Source: Bradyrhizobium jicamae (GTDB lineage: Bacteria; Pseudomonadota; Alphaproteobacteria; Rhizobiales; Xanthobacteraceae). From it: 64,000 nt of DNA. The notes beneath the pieces were generated by a model. It was given only the letters and a program-made list of their open reading frames with translations, did no database searches and was not told the origin of the DNA. Position numbers and translations under genes: made by a program. The stretch lies in NCBI RefSeq assembly GCF_001440395.1, contig NZ_LLXZ01000022.1, positions 1 through 64,000 on the forward strand, given 5' to 3'. Shown one piece after another: positions 26,196 through 34,206 of the stretch (positions are counted from its first letter, which is position 1; the number at the start of each line of letters is the position of its first letter).

Positions 26196-27346
26196 TGCGA
26201 TTTCTTTTCAAAACGGACTACGAAGACGACATCAAGCTGTTTCCGCACAGCGGCTACTACGTCTCCTACGGCATCCTGATCGCGTTTCTGCTGATCGCGC
26301 CGTTCGTGCTGTCCAGCTACCTGGTCAGCCAGCTGGTGTTCGTCTGCATCTACGCCACCGTCGGCGTCGGGTTGATGATCCTTACCGGCTTTACCGGTCA
26401 GGCATCGCTCGGCCATGCTGCGTTCCTGGCAATCGGCGCCTATACGGCGGCCTATCTGCAGCAATATAACGTGCCGTTTCCGGTCTACTTCCTGGCCGGC
26501 GGCCTGCTCACCGGCGTGGTCGGCGCGCTGGTCGGATTTCCGGCGCTGCGGCTGACCGGCATCTACCTCGTCATTGCGACGATTTCCTTTGCCTTCATCG
26601 TCGAGGAAGTGCTGGCCCGGTGGGAGTCGGTAACCCACGGCAACGAGGGCATGCGGGTCAAGACGCTGAGCCTGTTCGGGCAGGCGGTGCCGCAGAACGG
26701 CCCGACCTTCTACTATCTCTGTCTTGCCGTCCTGGTCCTCACCATCGTCGGCACCCTCAATCTGCTGCGCTCACCGACGGGACGTGCCTTCGTCGCGATC
26801 CGCGACAGCGAGACGGCAGCGCGCAGCATGGGCGTCAACGTCTCGCTCTACAAGGTGAAGTCGTTTGCGATCAGCGCGGCGATTACGGGCCTCGCCGGCG
26901 TGCTGTTCGCCCACAAGCTCTCCTTCATCTCCCCGGAAATGTTCACGCTGCAGCTTTCGATCGAGTTCATCATCGTGATCCTGATCGGCGGCGCCTTCAG
27001 CCTGCACGGCGCGGTGCTCGGCGCGATCTTCCTGGTCATGATCGATCCGTTCCTGACCTATCTGAAGGACGACCTGCCGGGCATCATCTCAGGGTTGGCC
27101 GCAACGTTCGGCGCCGACAGCGTGACGGCGGGGAAAGTTCACAGCAACGTTGCCGCAATTGCATCCGCTAACGGCCTCAAGGGGGCCATCTACGGCGTCA
27201 TCATCGTGCTGTTCGTGCTGTTCGAGCCGCTCGGCCTCTACGGACGATGGCTGAAGATAAAACTCTTCTTCCAGCTCTTCCCGCTCTACAAGCGCGCCAC
27301 CTTCAAACGCCAGAAGATCTACGTGAAATCGGAGCGGAACCGATGA
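26195..27346 (+). CDS. livM: Branched-chain-type ABC transporter permease LivM
   Basis: The ATG at 26195 overlaps the last base of the LivH stop and follows GAAGAAGG. The 383-residue protein has the LivM hallmarks ILTGFTGQASLGHAAFLAIG, PALRLTGIYLVIATISFAF, RDSETAARSMGVNVSLYKVK and AGVLFAHKLSFISPE. It has about nine or ten membrane segments and a basic C-terminal tail ([18 protein letters not shown]). A longer frame from 25772 is a shadow of LivH. Confidence 0.92.
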   Translation: MRFLFKTDYEDDIKLFPHSGYYVSYGILIAFLLIAPFVLSSYLVSQLVFVCIYATVGVGLMILTGFTGQASLGHAAFLAIGAYTAAYLQQYNVPFPVYFLAGGLLTGVVGALVGFPALRLTGIYLVIATISFAFIVEEVLARWESVTHGNEGMRVKTLSLFGQAVPQNGPTFYYLCLAVLVLTIVGTLNLLRSPTGRAFVAIRDSETAARSMGVNVSLYKVKSFAISAAITGLAGVLFAHKLSFISPEMFTLQLSIEFIIVILIGGAFSLHGAVLGAIFLVMIDPFLTYLKDDLPGIISGLAATFGADSVTAGKVHSNVAAIASANGLKGAIYGVIIVLFVLFEPLGLYGRWLKIKLFFQLFPLYKRATFKRQKIYVKSERNR

Positions 27347-28101
27347 GCTATTTCCGTGCAGAAAACCTGTCGCTGCATTTCGGCGGCCTGAAGGCGGTCG
27401 ATTCCGTCAGCTTCGCGGTGGAGAAGGGCGAGATCCTTTCGATCATCGGCCCGAATGGCGCGGGCAAGAGTTCGATCTTCAACCTGATATCGCGGATCTA
27501 TCCGCCCACATCAGGCAAGATCTTCTTCGAGGACCAGGACATCACCGACCAGCCTGCGTATGACATCGCCGGTCTCGGCATCGCCCGCACCTTTCAGAAC
27601 ATCGAACTGTTCGAGAATGCGACCATGCTGAGCAATCTGCTGGTCGGCCGCCATCGCCATTCCACCACGCAGCTCTGGCAGGAATTGCTGTTCCTGCCGA
27701 GCGTGCGCGCTGGCGAAAAGCTTCATCGCCGCCGCGTCGAGCAGGTGATCGAGTTCCTCGATCTCGAAGCCTATCGCGACAAGCTGATCTCCGGACTTCC
27801 CTACGGCGTCCGCAAGGTGATCGAGCTGGCGCGCGCGCTGTGCTCGGAGCCGAAGCTGATCCTGTTGGACGAGCCATCGTCCGGGCTCAATGTCGAGGAA
27901 ACCGAGGACATGTCGTTCTGGATCCGCGACATGAAGAGCGAGCTTGGCATCACGGTCCTGATGGTCGAGCACGACATGACGCTGGTCAATCGCGTCTCCG
28001 ACCGTGTGATCGCGCTCAACTATGGCCGCGTGCTCGCAATGGGCTCGCCGTCGGAGGTGCAGCGCCATCCCGACGTCGTCGCCGCCTATCTCGGCGCATG
28101 A
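27343..28101 (+). CDS. livG: Branched-chain-type ABC transporter ATPase LivG
   Basis: The 252-residue ATPase starts at an ATG overlapping the LivM stop by 4 bases. Walker A is GPNGAGKS (36-43), and the LivG-type signature is [16 protein letters not shown]. Walker B is [12 protein letters not shown], followed by MVEHDMTLV. The segment [21 protein letters not shown] is also typical of LivG. It energises the LivHM pair together with LivF. Confidence 0.92.
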   Translation: MSYFRAENLSLHFGGLKAVDSVSFAVEKGEILSIIGPNGAGKSSIFNLISRIYPPTSGKIFFEDQDITDQPAYDIAGLGIARTFQNIELFENATMLSNLLVGRHRHSTTQLWQELLFLPSVRAGEKLHRRRVEQVIEFLDLEAYRDKLISGLPYGVRKVIELARALCSEPKLILLDEPSSGLNVEETEDMSFWIRDMKSELGITVLMVEHDMTLVNRVSDRVIALNYGRVLAMGSPSEVQRHPDVVAAYLGA

Positions 28102-28111
28102 GGATGATGCC

Positions 28112-28891
28112 ATGAGTGCTTCCGACATCATCCTCAAGCTCAGCAATATCGAGAGCTATTACGGGCCGATCATGGCCATCCGCGGTATCAGCCTGGAAGT
28201 GCCGCGCGGCCGCATCGTGACGCTGCTTGGCGCCAACGGCGCCGGCAAGACCACCGTGCTCAAGACCATCTCCGGCATTCTCGATCCCCAGAAGGGTTCG
28301 ATCGAATTCCTGGGCAAGCCGATCCAGCGCATGGAGGCCGACAAGATCGTGCGGCTGGGCCTGAGCCACGTGCCGGAGGGACGCGAGGTGTTTCCGTTCC
28401 TGTCGGTGCGCGAGAACCTGATGATGGGTGCCTATCCGCGCAAGGATCGCGACGGGGTCGTCGAGGATCTCGACCGCGTCTACGGCTATTTCCCGCGGCT
28501 GAAGGAGCGCATCAACCAGCCTGCCGGGCAGCTTTCCGGCGGCGAGCAGCAGATGCTGGCGATCGGGCGGGCGCTGATGAACCGGCCGACGCTGCTGCTT
28601 CTGGACGAGCCGTCGCTCGGCCTGTCGCCGATCCTGGTGAAGGAAATATTTACCATCATCAAGCGCGTCAACGAGGAGCAGGGCATGTCCATCCTCCTCG
28701 TCGAGCAGAACGCCAAGGTGGCGCTGGAGACGGCACATTACGGCTATGTGCTGGAGATCGGCCGCGTCGTGATGAACGACACCTGCGAGCGGCTGATGAA
28801 TTCAAAGGACATCCAGGAATTCTATCTCGGCGCCAAGGAAGAGGGCGCCCGCGGCGAACGGCGCTGGAAAAAGAAGAAAACCTGGCGCTAG
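28112..28891 (+). CDS. livF: Branched-chain-type ABC transporter ATPase LivF
   Basis: The 259-residue ATPase starts 10 bases after LivG. Walker A is GANGAGKT (40-47), the signature LSGGEQQMLAIGRALM, Walker B LLLLDEPSLGLSP, then LVEQNAKVAL. The motif LSHVPEGREVFP is characteristic of LivF. The C-terminus is basic (ERRWKKKKTWR). It is followed by a palindromic repeat and the acyl-CoA ligase gene. Confidence 0.92.
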   Translation: MSASDIILKLSNIESYYGPIMAIRGISLEVPRGRIVTLLGANGAGKTTVLKTISGILDPQKGSIEFLGKPIQRMEADKIVRLGLSHVPEGREVFPFLSVRENLMMGAYPRKDRDGVVEDLDRVYGYFPRLKERINQPAGQLSGGEQQMLAIGRALMNRPTLLLLDEPSLGLSPILVKEIFTIIKRVNEEQGMSILLVEQNAKVALETAHYGYVLEIGRVVMNDTCERLMNSKDIQEFYLGAKEEGARGERRWKKKKTWR

Positions 28892-28939
28892 AGCATGATC
28901 CGGAAAAGTGGACACCGGTTTTCCGGCAAGATCATGCTC
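28891..28939. repeat. Palindromic intergenic repeat (GAGCATGATCCGGAAAAGTGG family)
   Basis: GAGCATGATCCGGAAAAGTG and CCGGTTTTCCGGCAAGATCATGCTC form a near-perfect hairpin. It overlaps the last base of livF and lies before the ligase gene. This element type is common in Bradyrhizobium-like genomes and may attenuate transcription or stabilise mRNA. Confidence 0.85.
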
Positions 28940-29068
28940 AAGTTCAAAGATGTCGCAGTTAAGGCATTGGCGTTACGAGGGAATTCGAGCTAAATTCGAG
29001 CCTGCCTCGAAAGACAATACCGGCTCTCAAGACCGGCGGTCGAGGCAGCGACAGAGGGAGGAAGACGC

Positions 29069-30907
29069 ATGGCCAGACCGGCAGTGCTGACGGTCGCCGA
29101 CACGATCGCGAGGAGCTTTCTGAAGTCCGTGGAGGCGCGCGGCGATCGGCCGGCGATCCGCGAGAAGAAATTCGGCATCTGGCAGCCGACCAGTTGGCGC
29201 GAGTGGCTGCAGATATCAAAGGATATCGCCTTCGGCCTGCATGCGTCCGGCTTCCGGCCCGGCGACGTCGCCTCGATCATCGCCAACGCGGTGCCGGAAT
29301 GGGTCTATGCCGACATGGGCATCCTGTGCGCCGGCGGCGTTTCTTCCGGCATCTATCCGACCGACTCCTCGTCACAGGTCGAATATCTCATCAACGACTC
29401 CTCGACCAAGGTGATCTTCGCGGAAGACGAAGAACAGCTCGACAAGATCCTGGCCTGCCGCTCGCGCTGTCCGACGCTGCAGAAGATCGTCGTGTTCGAC
29501 ATGGAAGGCCTCCACGGCTTCAGCGATCCGATGGTGCTGTCGCTGGCCGAATTCATGGCGCTCGGGCGCAACCACGCGCAAGGCAATGAGGCGCTGTGGG
29601 ACGAGATGATCGGGAGCCGCAACGCGAACGATCTCGCCATCCTCGTCTACACCTCCGGCACCACCGGCCCGCCAAAGGGCGCGATGCATTCCAACCGCAG
29701 CGTGACGCATCAGATGCGCCACGCCAACGATCTGTTTCCGTCGAGCGATAACGAAGAGCGGCTGGTGTTCCTGCCGCTCTGCCACGTCGCTGAGCGGATC
29801 GGCGGCTATTACATCTCGCTGGCGCTGGGATCGGTGATGAATTTCGCCGAGAGCCCGGAGACCGTGCCGGACAATCTGCGCGAGGTGCAGCCGACCGCCT
29901 TCCTCGCGGTGCCCAGGGTCTGGGAAAAATTCTATTCCGGAATCACGATCGCGTTGAAGGATGCGACCACGTTCCAGAACTGGATGTACCGCAACGCGCT
30001 CGCGATCGGCAATCGCGTGACGGAGTACAAGCTGCAAGGCGACACACCGCCATTGTCGCTGCGGCTCGCCAACAGCGCCGCCTACTATCTGGTGTTCCGC
30101 AACATCCGCCGCATGCTCGGTCTCGACCGTTGCCGGCTGGCTTTTACCGGCGCGGCCCCGATCGCACCCGATCTGATCCGCTGGTATCTCGCGCTTGGCA
30201 TCGACATGCGCGAGGTCTACGGGCAGACGGAAAATTGCGGTGTGGCCACCGTGATGCCGCCCGATCGCATCAAGCTCGGTTCGGTCGGCAAGGCCGCGCC
30301 GTGGGGCGAGGTGGCGATTTCACCGCAGGGTGAAATCCTGATCCGCGGCGATTTCCTGTTCATGGGTTACCTGAACCAGCCGGAGAAGACCGCCGAGACC
30401 ATCGACACCAAGGGATGGCTGCATACCGGCGATGTCGGCTCGATCGACAATGAGGGCTTCGTCAGGATCACCGACCGGATGAAGGACATCATCATCACCT
30501 CGGGCGGCAAGAACGTCACACCGTCGGAGATCGAGAACCAGTTGAAGTTCTCGCCTTACGTTTCCGATGCCGTCGTGATCGGCGACAAGCGGCCGTATCT
30601 GACGTGTCTGGTCATGATCGACCAGGAGAATGTTGAGAAGTTCGCGCAGGATCACGACATCCCGTTCACCAATTACGCGAGCCTGTGCCGTGCGCAGGAA
30701 ATCCAGGACCTGATCCAGCGCGAGATCGAGGCCGTCAACGTCAACTTCGCGCGCGTCGAAACCATCAAGAAGTTCTACCTGATCGAACGTCAGCTCACGC
30801 CCGAGGACGAGGAGCTGACGCCGACCATGAAGCTGAAGCGCAGCTTCGTGAATAAGCGCTATGCCGCCGAAATCAACGCCATGTATGGCGAGCGGGCGGT
30901 GGCGTAG
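29069..30907 (+). CDS. AMP-forming acyl-CoA ligase (long-chain fatty-acid-CoA ligase type)
   Basis: The 612-residue adenylate-forming enzyme has the AMP-binding motif VYTSGTTGPPKGAMHSN near residue 195, then LPLCHVAER, DMREVYGQTENCG, KGWLHTGDVGSID and a C-terminal Lys in TPTMKLKRSFV near residue 587. The sequence resembles long-chain acyl-CoA synthetases (FadD15/FACS type). It would activate a carboxylic acid entering through the neighbouring transporter. It is part of the liv-type cluster, which suggests transport coupled to CoA activation of a fatty, aromatic or alicyclic acid. Confidence 0.9.
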   Translation: MARPAVLTVADTIARSFLKSVEARGDRPAIREKKFGIWQPTSWREWLQISKDIAFGLHASGFRPGDVASIIANAVPEWVYADMGILCAGGVSSGIYPTDSSSQVEYLINDSSTKVIFAEDEEQLDKILACRSRCPTLQKIVVFDMEGLHGFSDPMVLSLAEFMALGRNHAQGNEALWDEMIGSRNANDLAILVYTSGTTGPPKGAMHSNRSVTHQMRHANDLFPSSDNEERLVFLPLCHVAERIGGYYISLALGSVMNFAESPETVPDNLREVQPTAFLAVPRVWEKFYSGITIALKDATTFQNWMYRNALAIGNRVTEYKLQGDTPPLSLRLANSAAYYLVFRNIRRMLGLDRCRLAFTGAAPIAPDLIRWYLALGIDMREVYGQTENCGVATVMPPDRIKLGSVGKAAPWGEVAISPQGEILIRGDFLFMGYLNQPEKTAETIDTKGWLHTGDVGSIDNEGFVRITDRMKDIIITSGGKNVTPSEIENQLKFSPYVSDAVVIGDKRPYLTCLVMIDQENVEKFAQDHDIPFTNYASLCRAQEIQDLIQREIEAVNVNFARVETIKKFYLIERQLTPEDEELTPTMKLKRSFVNKRYAAEINAMYGERAVA

Positions 30908-31002
30908 GCGAAACGTAAGTTCGAAAGCGAAATCAAGTAAGCGGCGAAGGACAACAAGGCCCTACCCTTCGCTCAACACGGGCCAACTAGGAGGATATTG
31001 CA

Positions 31003-32202
31003 ATGTCGAAATCGTTTAGGGCGTTGGGCCTTGCGGTGAGCGCCCTTGCGCTGACCGGGCTGCCGGCCGCAGCCCAGACCAAGGTTACCGATCAAGGCAT
31101 CTCGGCGAGCGAGATCGTCATCGGCACGCATCAGGACCTGTCCGGCCCGATCAAGACCTGGGGTGTTCCGGTCTCCAACGGCATGAAGATGGCGGCCGAG
31201 GAAATCAACGCCGCCGGCGGCATCCATGGCCGCAAGATCAAGCTGATCCTGGAGGACTCCGGCTACGATCCGAAGCGCGCCGTGCTGGCGTCGCAGAAGA
31301 TGGTCGAGCGCGACAAGGTTTTCGCCATGGTCGGTCCGATGGGCTCGCCGACCGTGCTCGCCGCGCAGGACATCCTGTTCGATGCCGGCGTGCTGCAGCT
31401 CTTCCCGCTGACGGCAGCCGAGTTCACCTTCAAGTTCGATCCGGCGAAGCCGCAGGAAAGGCTGAAGTTCAACAACCTCCTGCCTTACGTCGAGAGCACC
31501 CGCGCCGCCGTCAAGTACATGCTGGAGACGAAAAACTTCAAGAAGCCCTGCATTATGCATCAGGACGACGAGTACGGAAAGAACGTGCTCGACGGCTTCA
31601 CCCAGCAACTCACCGCGATGAAGCTGACGCCGGCGTCGGTCACGAGCTACAAGCGAGGCGCTTCCGACTTCAGCGCGCAGGTCGCCAAGATGAAGGCCGA
31701 CGGCTGTGATGTGGTCGTGCTCGGCACCGTTATTCGCGAGACCATCGGCGCGATGGGCGAAGCCAAGAAACTCGGCTGGGACGTCACCTTCCTCGGCGCC
31801 ACGCCGACCAACGTGCTGGAAGTGCCGGCGCTCGGCAAGGAAGCCGTCGAAGGCCTCTACGCCGCGTCCGGCTTCGAAATCCCGTACGAAGACACCGCGA
31901 AGGGCAAGGTCAAGGACTGGCTCGCGAACTACAAGAAGATGTTCGGTTCGGATGCCAACACCCAAGCGATCATCGGCTACAACGCCATGATGACGTTTGC
32001 GTTCTACGCCGAGAAGGCCGGCAAGGACCTGACTGGCCAGAAGATGATGAACTCGCTGGAGTCAGGCGAGCAGTTCCGCGACATCTTCAATTCGCCGCCG
32101 ACCAAGTTCTCCAAGACCGATCATCTCGCCACTACGATCACCCAGGTCCAGCAGGTCAAGAACGGCCGCTGGGTGCTGATCAAGGAAGGCCTGATGTTCT
32201 GA
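31003..32202 (+). CDS. ABC transporter substrate-binding protein (LivK / Peripla_BP_6 type)
   Basis: The 399-residue protein has a signal peptide (residues 1-24, ending AAA-QT) and a good AGGAGG site before the ATG. The mature part shows the type I periplasmic binding fold of the HAAT family: SEIVIGTHQDLSGPIKTWG, GRKIKLILEDSGYDP, AMVGPMGSPTVLAAQD and CDVVVLGTV. It is the binding component for LivHMGF encoded upstream. It differs from typical leucine-binding proteins in lacking the DDxC region, so another ligand is likely. Confidence 0.92.
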   Translation: MSKSFRALGLAVSALALTGLPAAAQTKVTDQGISASEIVIGTHQDLSGPIKTWGVPVSNGMKMAAEEINAAGGIHGRKIKLILEDSGYDPKRAVLASQKMVERDKVFAMVGPMGSPTVLAAQDILFDAGVLQLFPLTAAEFTFKFDPAKPQERLKFNNLLPYVESTRAAVKYMLETKNFKKPCIMHQDDEYGKNVLDGFTQQLTAMKLTPASVTSYKRGASDFSAQVAKMKADGCDVVVLGTVIRETIGAMGEAKKLGWDVTFLGATPTNVLEVPALGKEAVEGLYAASGFEIPYEDTAKGKVKDWLANYKKMFGSDANTQAIIGYNAMMTFAFYAEKAGKDLTGQKMMNSLESGEQFRDIFNSPPTKFSKTDHLATTITQVQQVKNGRWVLIKEGLMF

Positions 32203-32238
32203 GGGAGCGGTGGCTCCAACGACACTGAGCTAGACGAC

Positions 32239-32272
32239 AAAGGGCTGCGCGAGACGATCGCGCAGCCCTTTT
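32239..32272 (+). terminator. Rho-independent terminator after the liv-type operon
   Basis: AAAGGGCTGCGCG, a 7-base loop AGACGAT, and CGCGCAGCCCTTT make a perfect 13-bp stem ending in TTTT. It is 37 bases after the binding-protein stop and marks the end of the operon. Confidence 0.93.
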
Positions 32273-32327
32273 GCTTTGGATAGCGCATTCGCTCTGCTAA
32301 CACACCTCGATGGTGGGGTGAGTGCAG

Positions 32328-32768
32328 ATGACGAACGGAGAGGAGCCAGCTCTGACGGGCCAGGACGCTGACATTTGCAGCCGGATTCAACGCGAGCGCC
32401 GGGCCGGCTACATCCGATGCGGCGTCGTTGAAGGCCGGATGAGCGTTACTGAGGTCGCCCGCGCCTTTGGGTTGGCTGATGATGGCGCGATCTACCGATC
32501 GATCGGAAGCGTCGAGGCAAACAAGATCGCAACCCACGTGCTGTGCGCCGATCTCGCCTATAGCCTGGAAATCATGAGTGTGTCCGAGGCGGCCGATCTC
32601 TGGCGGCAGTTCATGTCGCTGTTCGAGGGAAAGGACGTTGTGTTTGTCTCGAACGCTGGATCTGAGTGTGACTCCTGGATGCCGGCAACACCAGCCACGT
32701 TTGACATGGGTGTTCTCGTGATAGGGACGACCAAAGCCGGTTGTCTTTGGGTTGAGGACGAGGACTGA
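32328..32768 (+). CDS. Hypothetical protein
   Basis: The 146-residue product starts at ATG 32328 (an in-frame GTG is at 32322). I do not recognise a family. Residues about 20-60 (RIQRERRAGYIRCGVVEG, VTEVARAFGLADDG) could include a helix-turn-helix-like segment. The C-terminal half has an alternating hydrophobic pattern and ends in an acidic tail (WVEDED). Composition is less GC-rich than its neighbours, and both flanks lack clear operon partners, so it may be acquired. The opposite strand is also open here but shows no family features. Confidence 0.5.
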   Translation: MTNGEEPALTGQDADICSRIQRERRAGYIRCGVVEGRMSVTEVARAFGLADDGAIYRSIGSVEANKIATHVLCADLAYSLEIMSVSEAADLWRQFMSLFEGKDVVFVSNAGSECDSWMPATPATFDMGVLVIGTTKAGCLWVEDED

Positions 32769-32830
32769 CAGGCGAATCGACGCTGCTCTATTGCGCGGTG
32801 CGACGAAAACTTTTCGAGCTGCATTTCTGC

Positions 32831-33862
32831 TCAATCGCAGACCAGCACAAGCTTGCCCCTTACCGATCCCTGGCCGAGGAGTTCTTGCGCGTGACGGGCG
32901 TCGCGCAATGGAATGCGTTCCGCAATGATCGGCTGGATCTTCCGGTCACGAAGCAGATCAAGGAGCTTGCTCAAATCTTCCCGAAACCATTCGGGTTTTT
33001 GCCGCTTCAGCATCTGTATGCTGTATGGGAGGATGCGCCTCCTGCCAGGTGAAAGGAGTGCACGGAGCGCGTACCACGCAGGCCGCACAATGCCTCGAAA
33101 ACGGTACCGCAAGCCACCCGTCAGCTGGCCCTTTCGCAGAAATGAAGTGAAGCCATAGACGATGACACGGCCGCCCTGTCTCAACGTTTGGAATGAGCGC
33201 CAGACGTTTGCCTCGCCAACCCCGTCGAAAACGACATCCACGCCGTCGCCTGTCAGGCGATGAATCTCTTCGACAAAGTCGACTTTCTGGTAGTCGATCG
33301 GGGTGGCGCCCAGATCGGATACGATCCGATGGGTTGCGAGTGATGCGGTGCCATACATTTCGAGGCCGGCCAGGCGGCCAAGCTGCAGCAAAGCAGTGCC
33401 CAGTCCTCCGGCCGCACCATGAATGAGCACGCGCTGGCCGGGCAGGACATGGGCAACGCGATGGATCATTTGGTAGGCCGTGATGTAATTGAGCACGAGG
33501 CTCACGGCCTCATCGGGGTCAAGGCCGGCCGGAACAAGGGTGAGTTCACTCAATGGCAGGCAGATGTATTGGGCGTAGCCACCATGGATTGGCATTGCAG
33601 CAACCATCTGACCGAGCATGGCTTGCAGCGCGTCTTCTCCGACCTTGTCCACGGCTCCCACGATGTCCCATCCCGGCGTGAAGGGGAGCAGCGTTTTCTC
33701 TGGATGGATACCCTCCCGCATCAGCAGGTCTGCAAAGGAGACGCCAGCAGCGAATACGCGCACCCGTACCTCGCCGCGCGCCGGTTCCGGTGCCTCTTCC
33801 TCAACCGTCTCCAGGACCTCGGGCCCGCCAAGACGGCGAACGATGATGCGCAGATATTTCAT
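32831..33862 (-). CDS. Medium-chain dehydrogenase/reductase (quinone-oxidoreductase-like)
   Basis: The 343-residue protein has the MDR opening RLGGPEVLETVEEEAPEPARG, the catalytic-domain segment AAGVSFADLLMREG, and the NADPH-binding motif HGAAGGLGTALLQLG near residue 150. No structural or catalytic zinc ligands are visible, which fits the zeta-crystallin/quinone oxidoreductase branch. A basic, hydrophobic insertion (RGIVRPAWYALRALLSPGRR) could contact membrane or partner. It is convergent with the hypothetical gene at 32328. Substrate unknown. Confidence 0.9.
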   Translation of the reverse strand: MKYLRIIVRRLGGPEVLETVEEEAPEPARGEVRVRVFAAGVSFADLLMREGIHPEKTLLPFTPGWDIVGAVDKVGEDALQAMLGQMVAAMPIHGGYAQYICLPLSELTLVPAGLDPDEAVSLVLNYITAYQMIHRVAHVLPGQRVLIHGAAGGLGTALLQLGRLAGLEMYGTASLATHRIVSDLGATPIDYQKVDFVEEIHRLTGDGVDVVFDGVGEANVWRSFQTLRQGGRVIVYGFTSFLRKGQLTGGLRYRFRGIVRPAWYALRALLSPGRRRILPYSIQMLKRQKPEWFREDLSKLLDLLRDRKIQPIIAERIPLRDARHAQELLGQGSVRGKLVLVCD

Positions 33863-34147
33863 ACTGGCGTCATCCGGGTCGAGCCCATCTCAAGGAGATG
33901 AGCCCGAACAGAATGCGCGCGGGAGATGTCTGGCGCTTTGCGCCAGATCAAAACTGCGCAGAGGGGCTAGCTGGCATGTGCTGCTTCATTCCGTTCGCCT
34001 TGAACGGACAACGGGCGAGCGCATGCAACCGGCGCGTTGCCGCTGGCCAATCTAAAGCCGGGTCGATGTTATTTGCTGAACTCGGACAAGACGCGAACTG
34101 GATCGCAGCGTTCGCGGCTGAAAGTCCCATCTGGCTCGGGACGTGAT
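33863..34147. other. Intergenic region with a small hairpin, no supported gene
   Basis: Between the MDR gene and the PQQ dehydrogenase about 340 bases carry no convincing gene; frames here reach at most 82 codons. TCTGGCGC-TTT-GCGCCAGA at 33929-33947 is a perfect 8-bp stem without a T-run. The region must hold the MDR promoter. Confidence 0.5.
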
Positions 34148-34194
34148 GCCCCGGACATCTGCGCGAAGACGGGCTTCGCGCTTTTGCCCGGGGC
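34148..34194. repeat. Nested palindromic repeat downstream of the PQQ dehydrogenase
   Basis: Outer arms GCCCCGG / CCCGGGGC enclose a perfect inner stem GCGCGAAG-ACGGG-CTTCGCGC. It lies 12 bases past the stop of the PQQ dehydrogenase gene and probably serves as its 3' hairpin. Confidence 0.75.
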
Positions 34195-34206
34195 GAGCGT
34201 GCTTTG

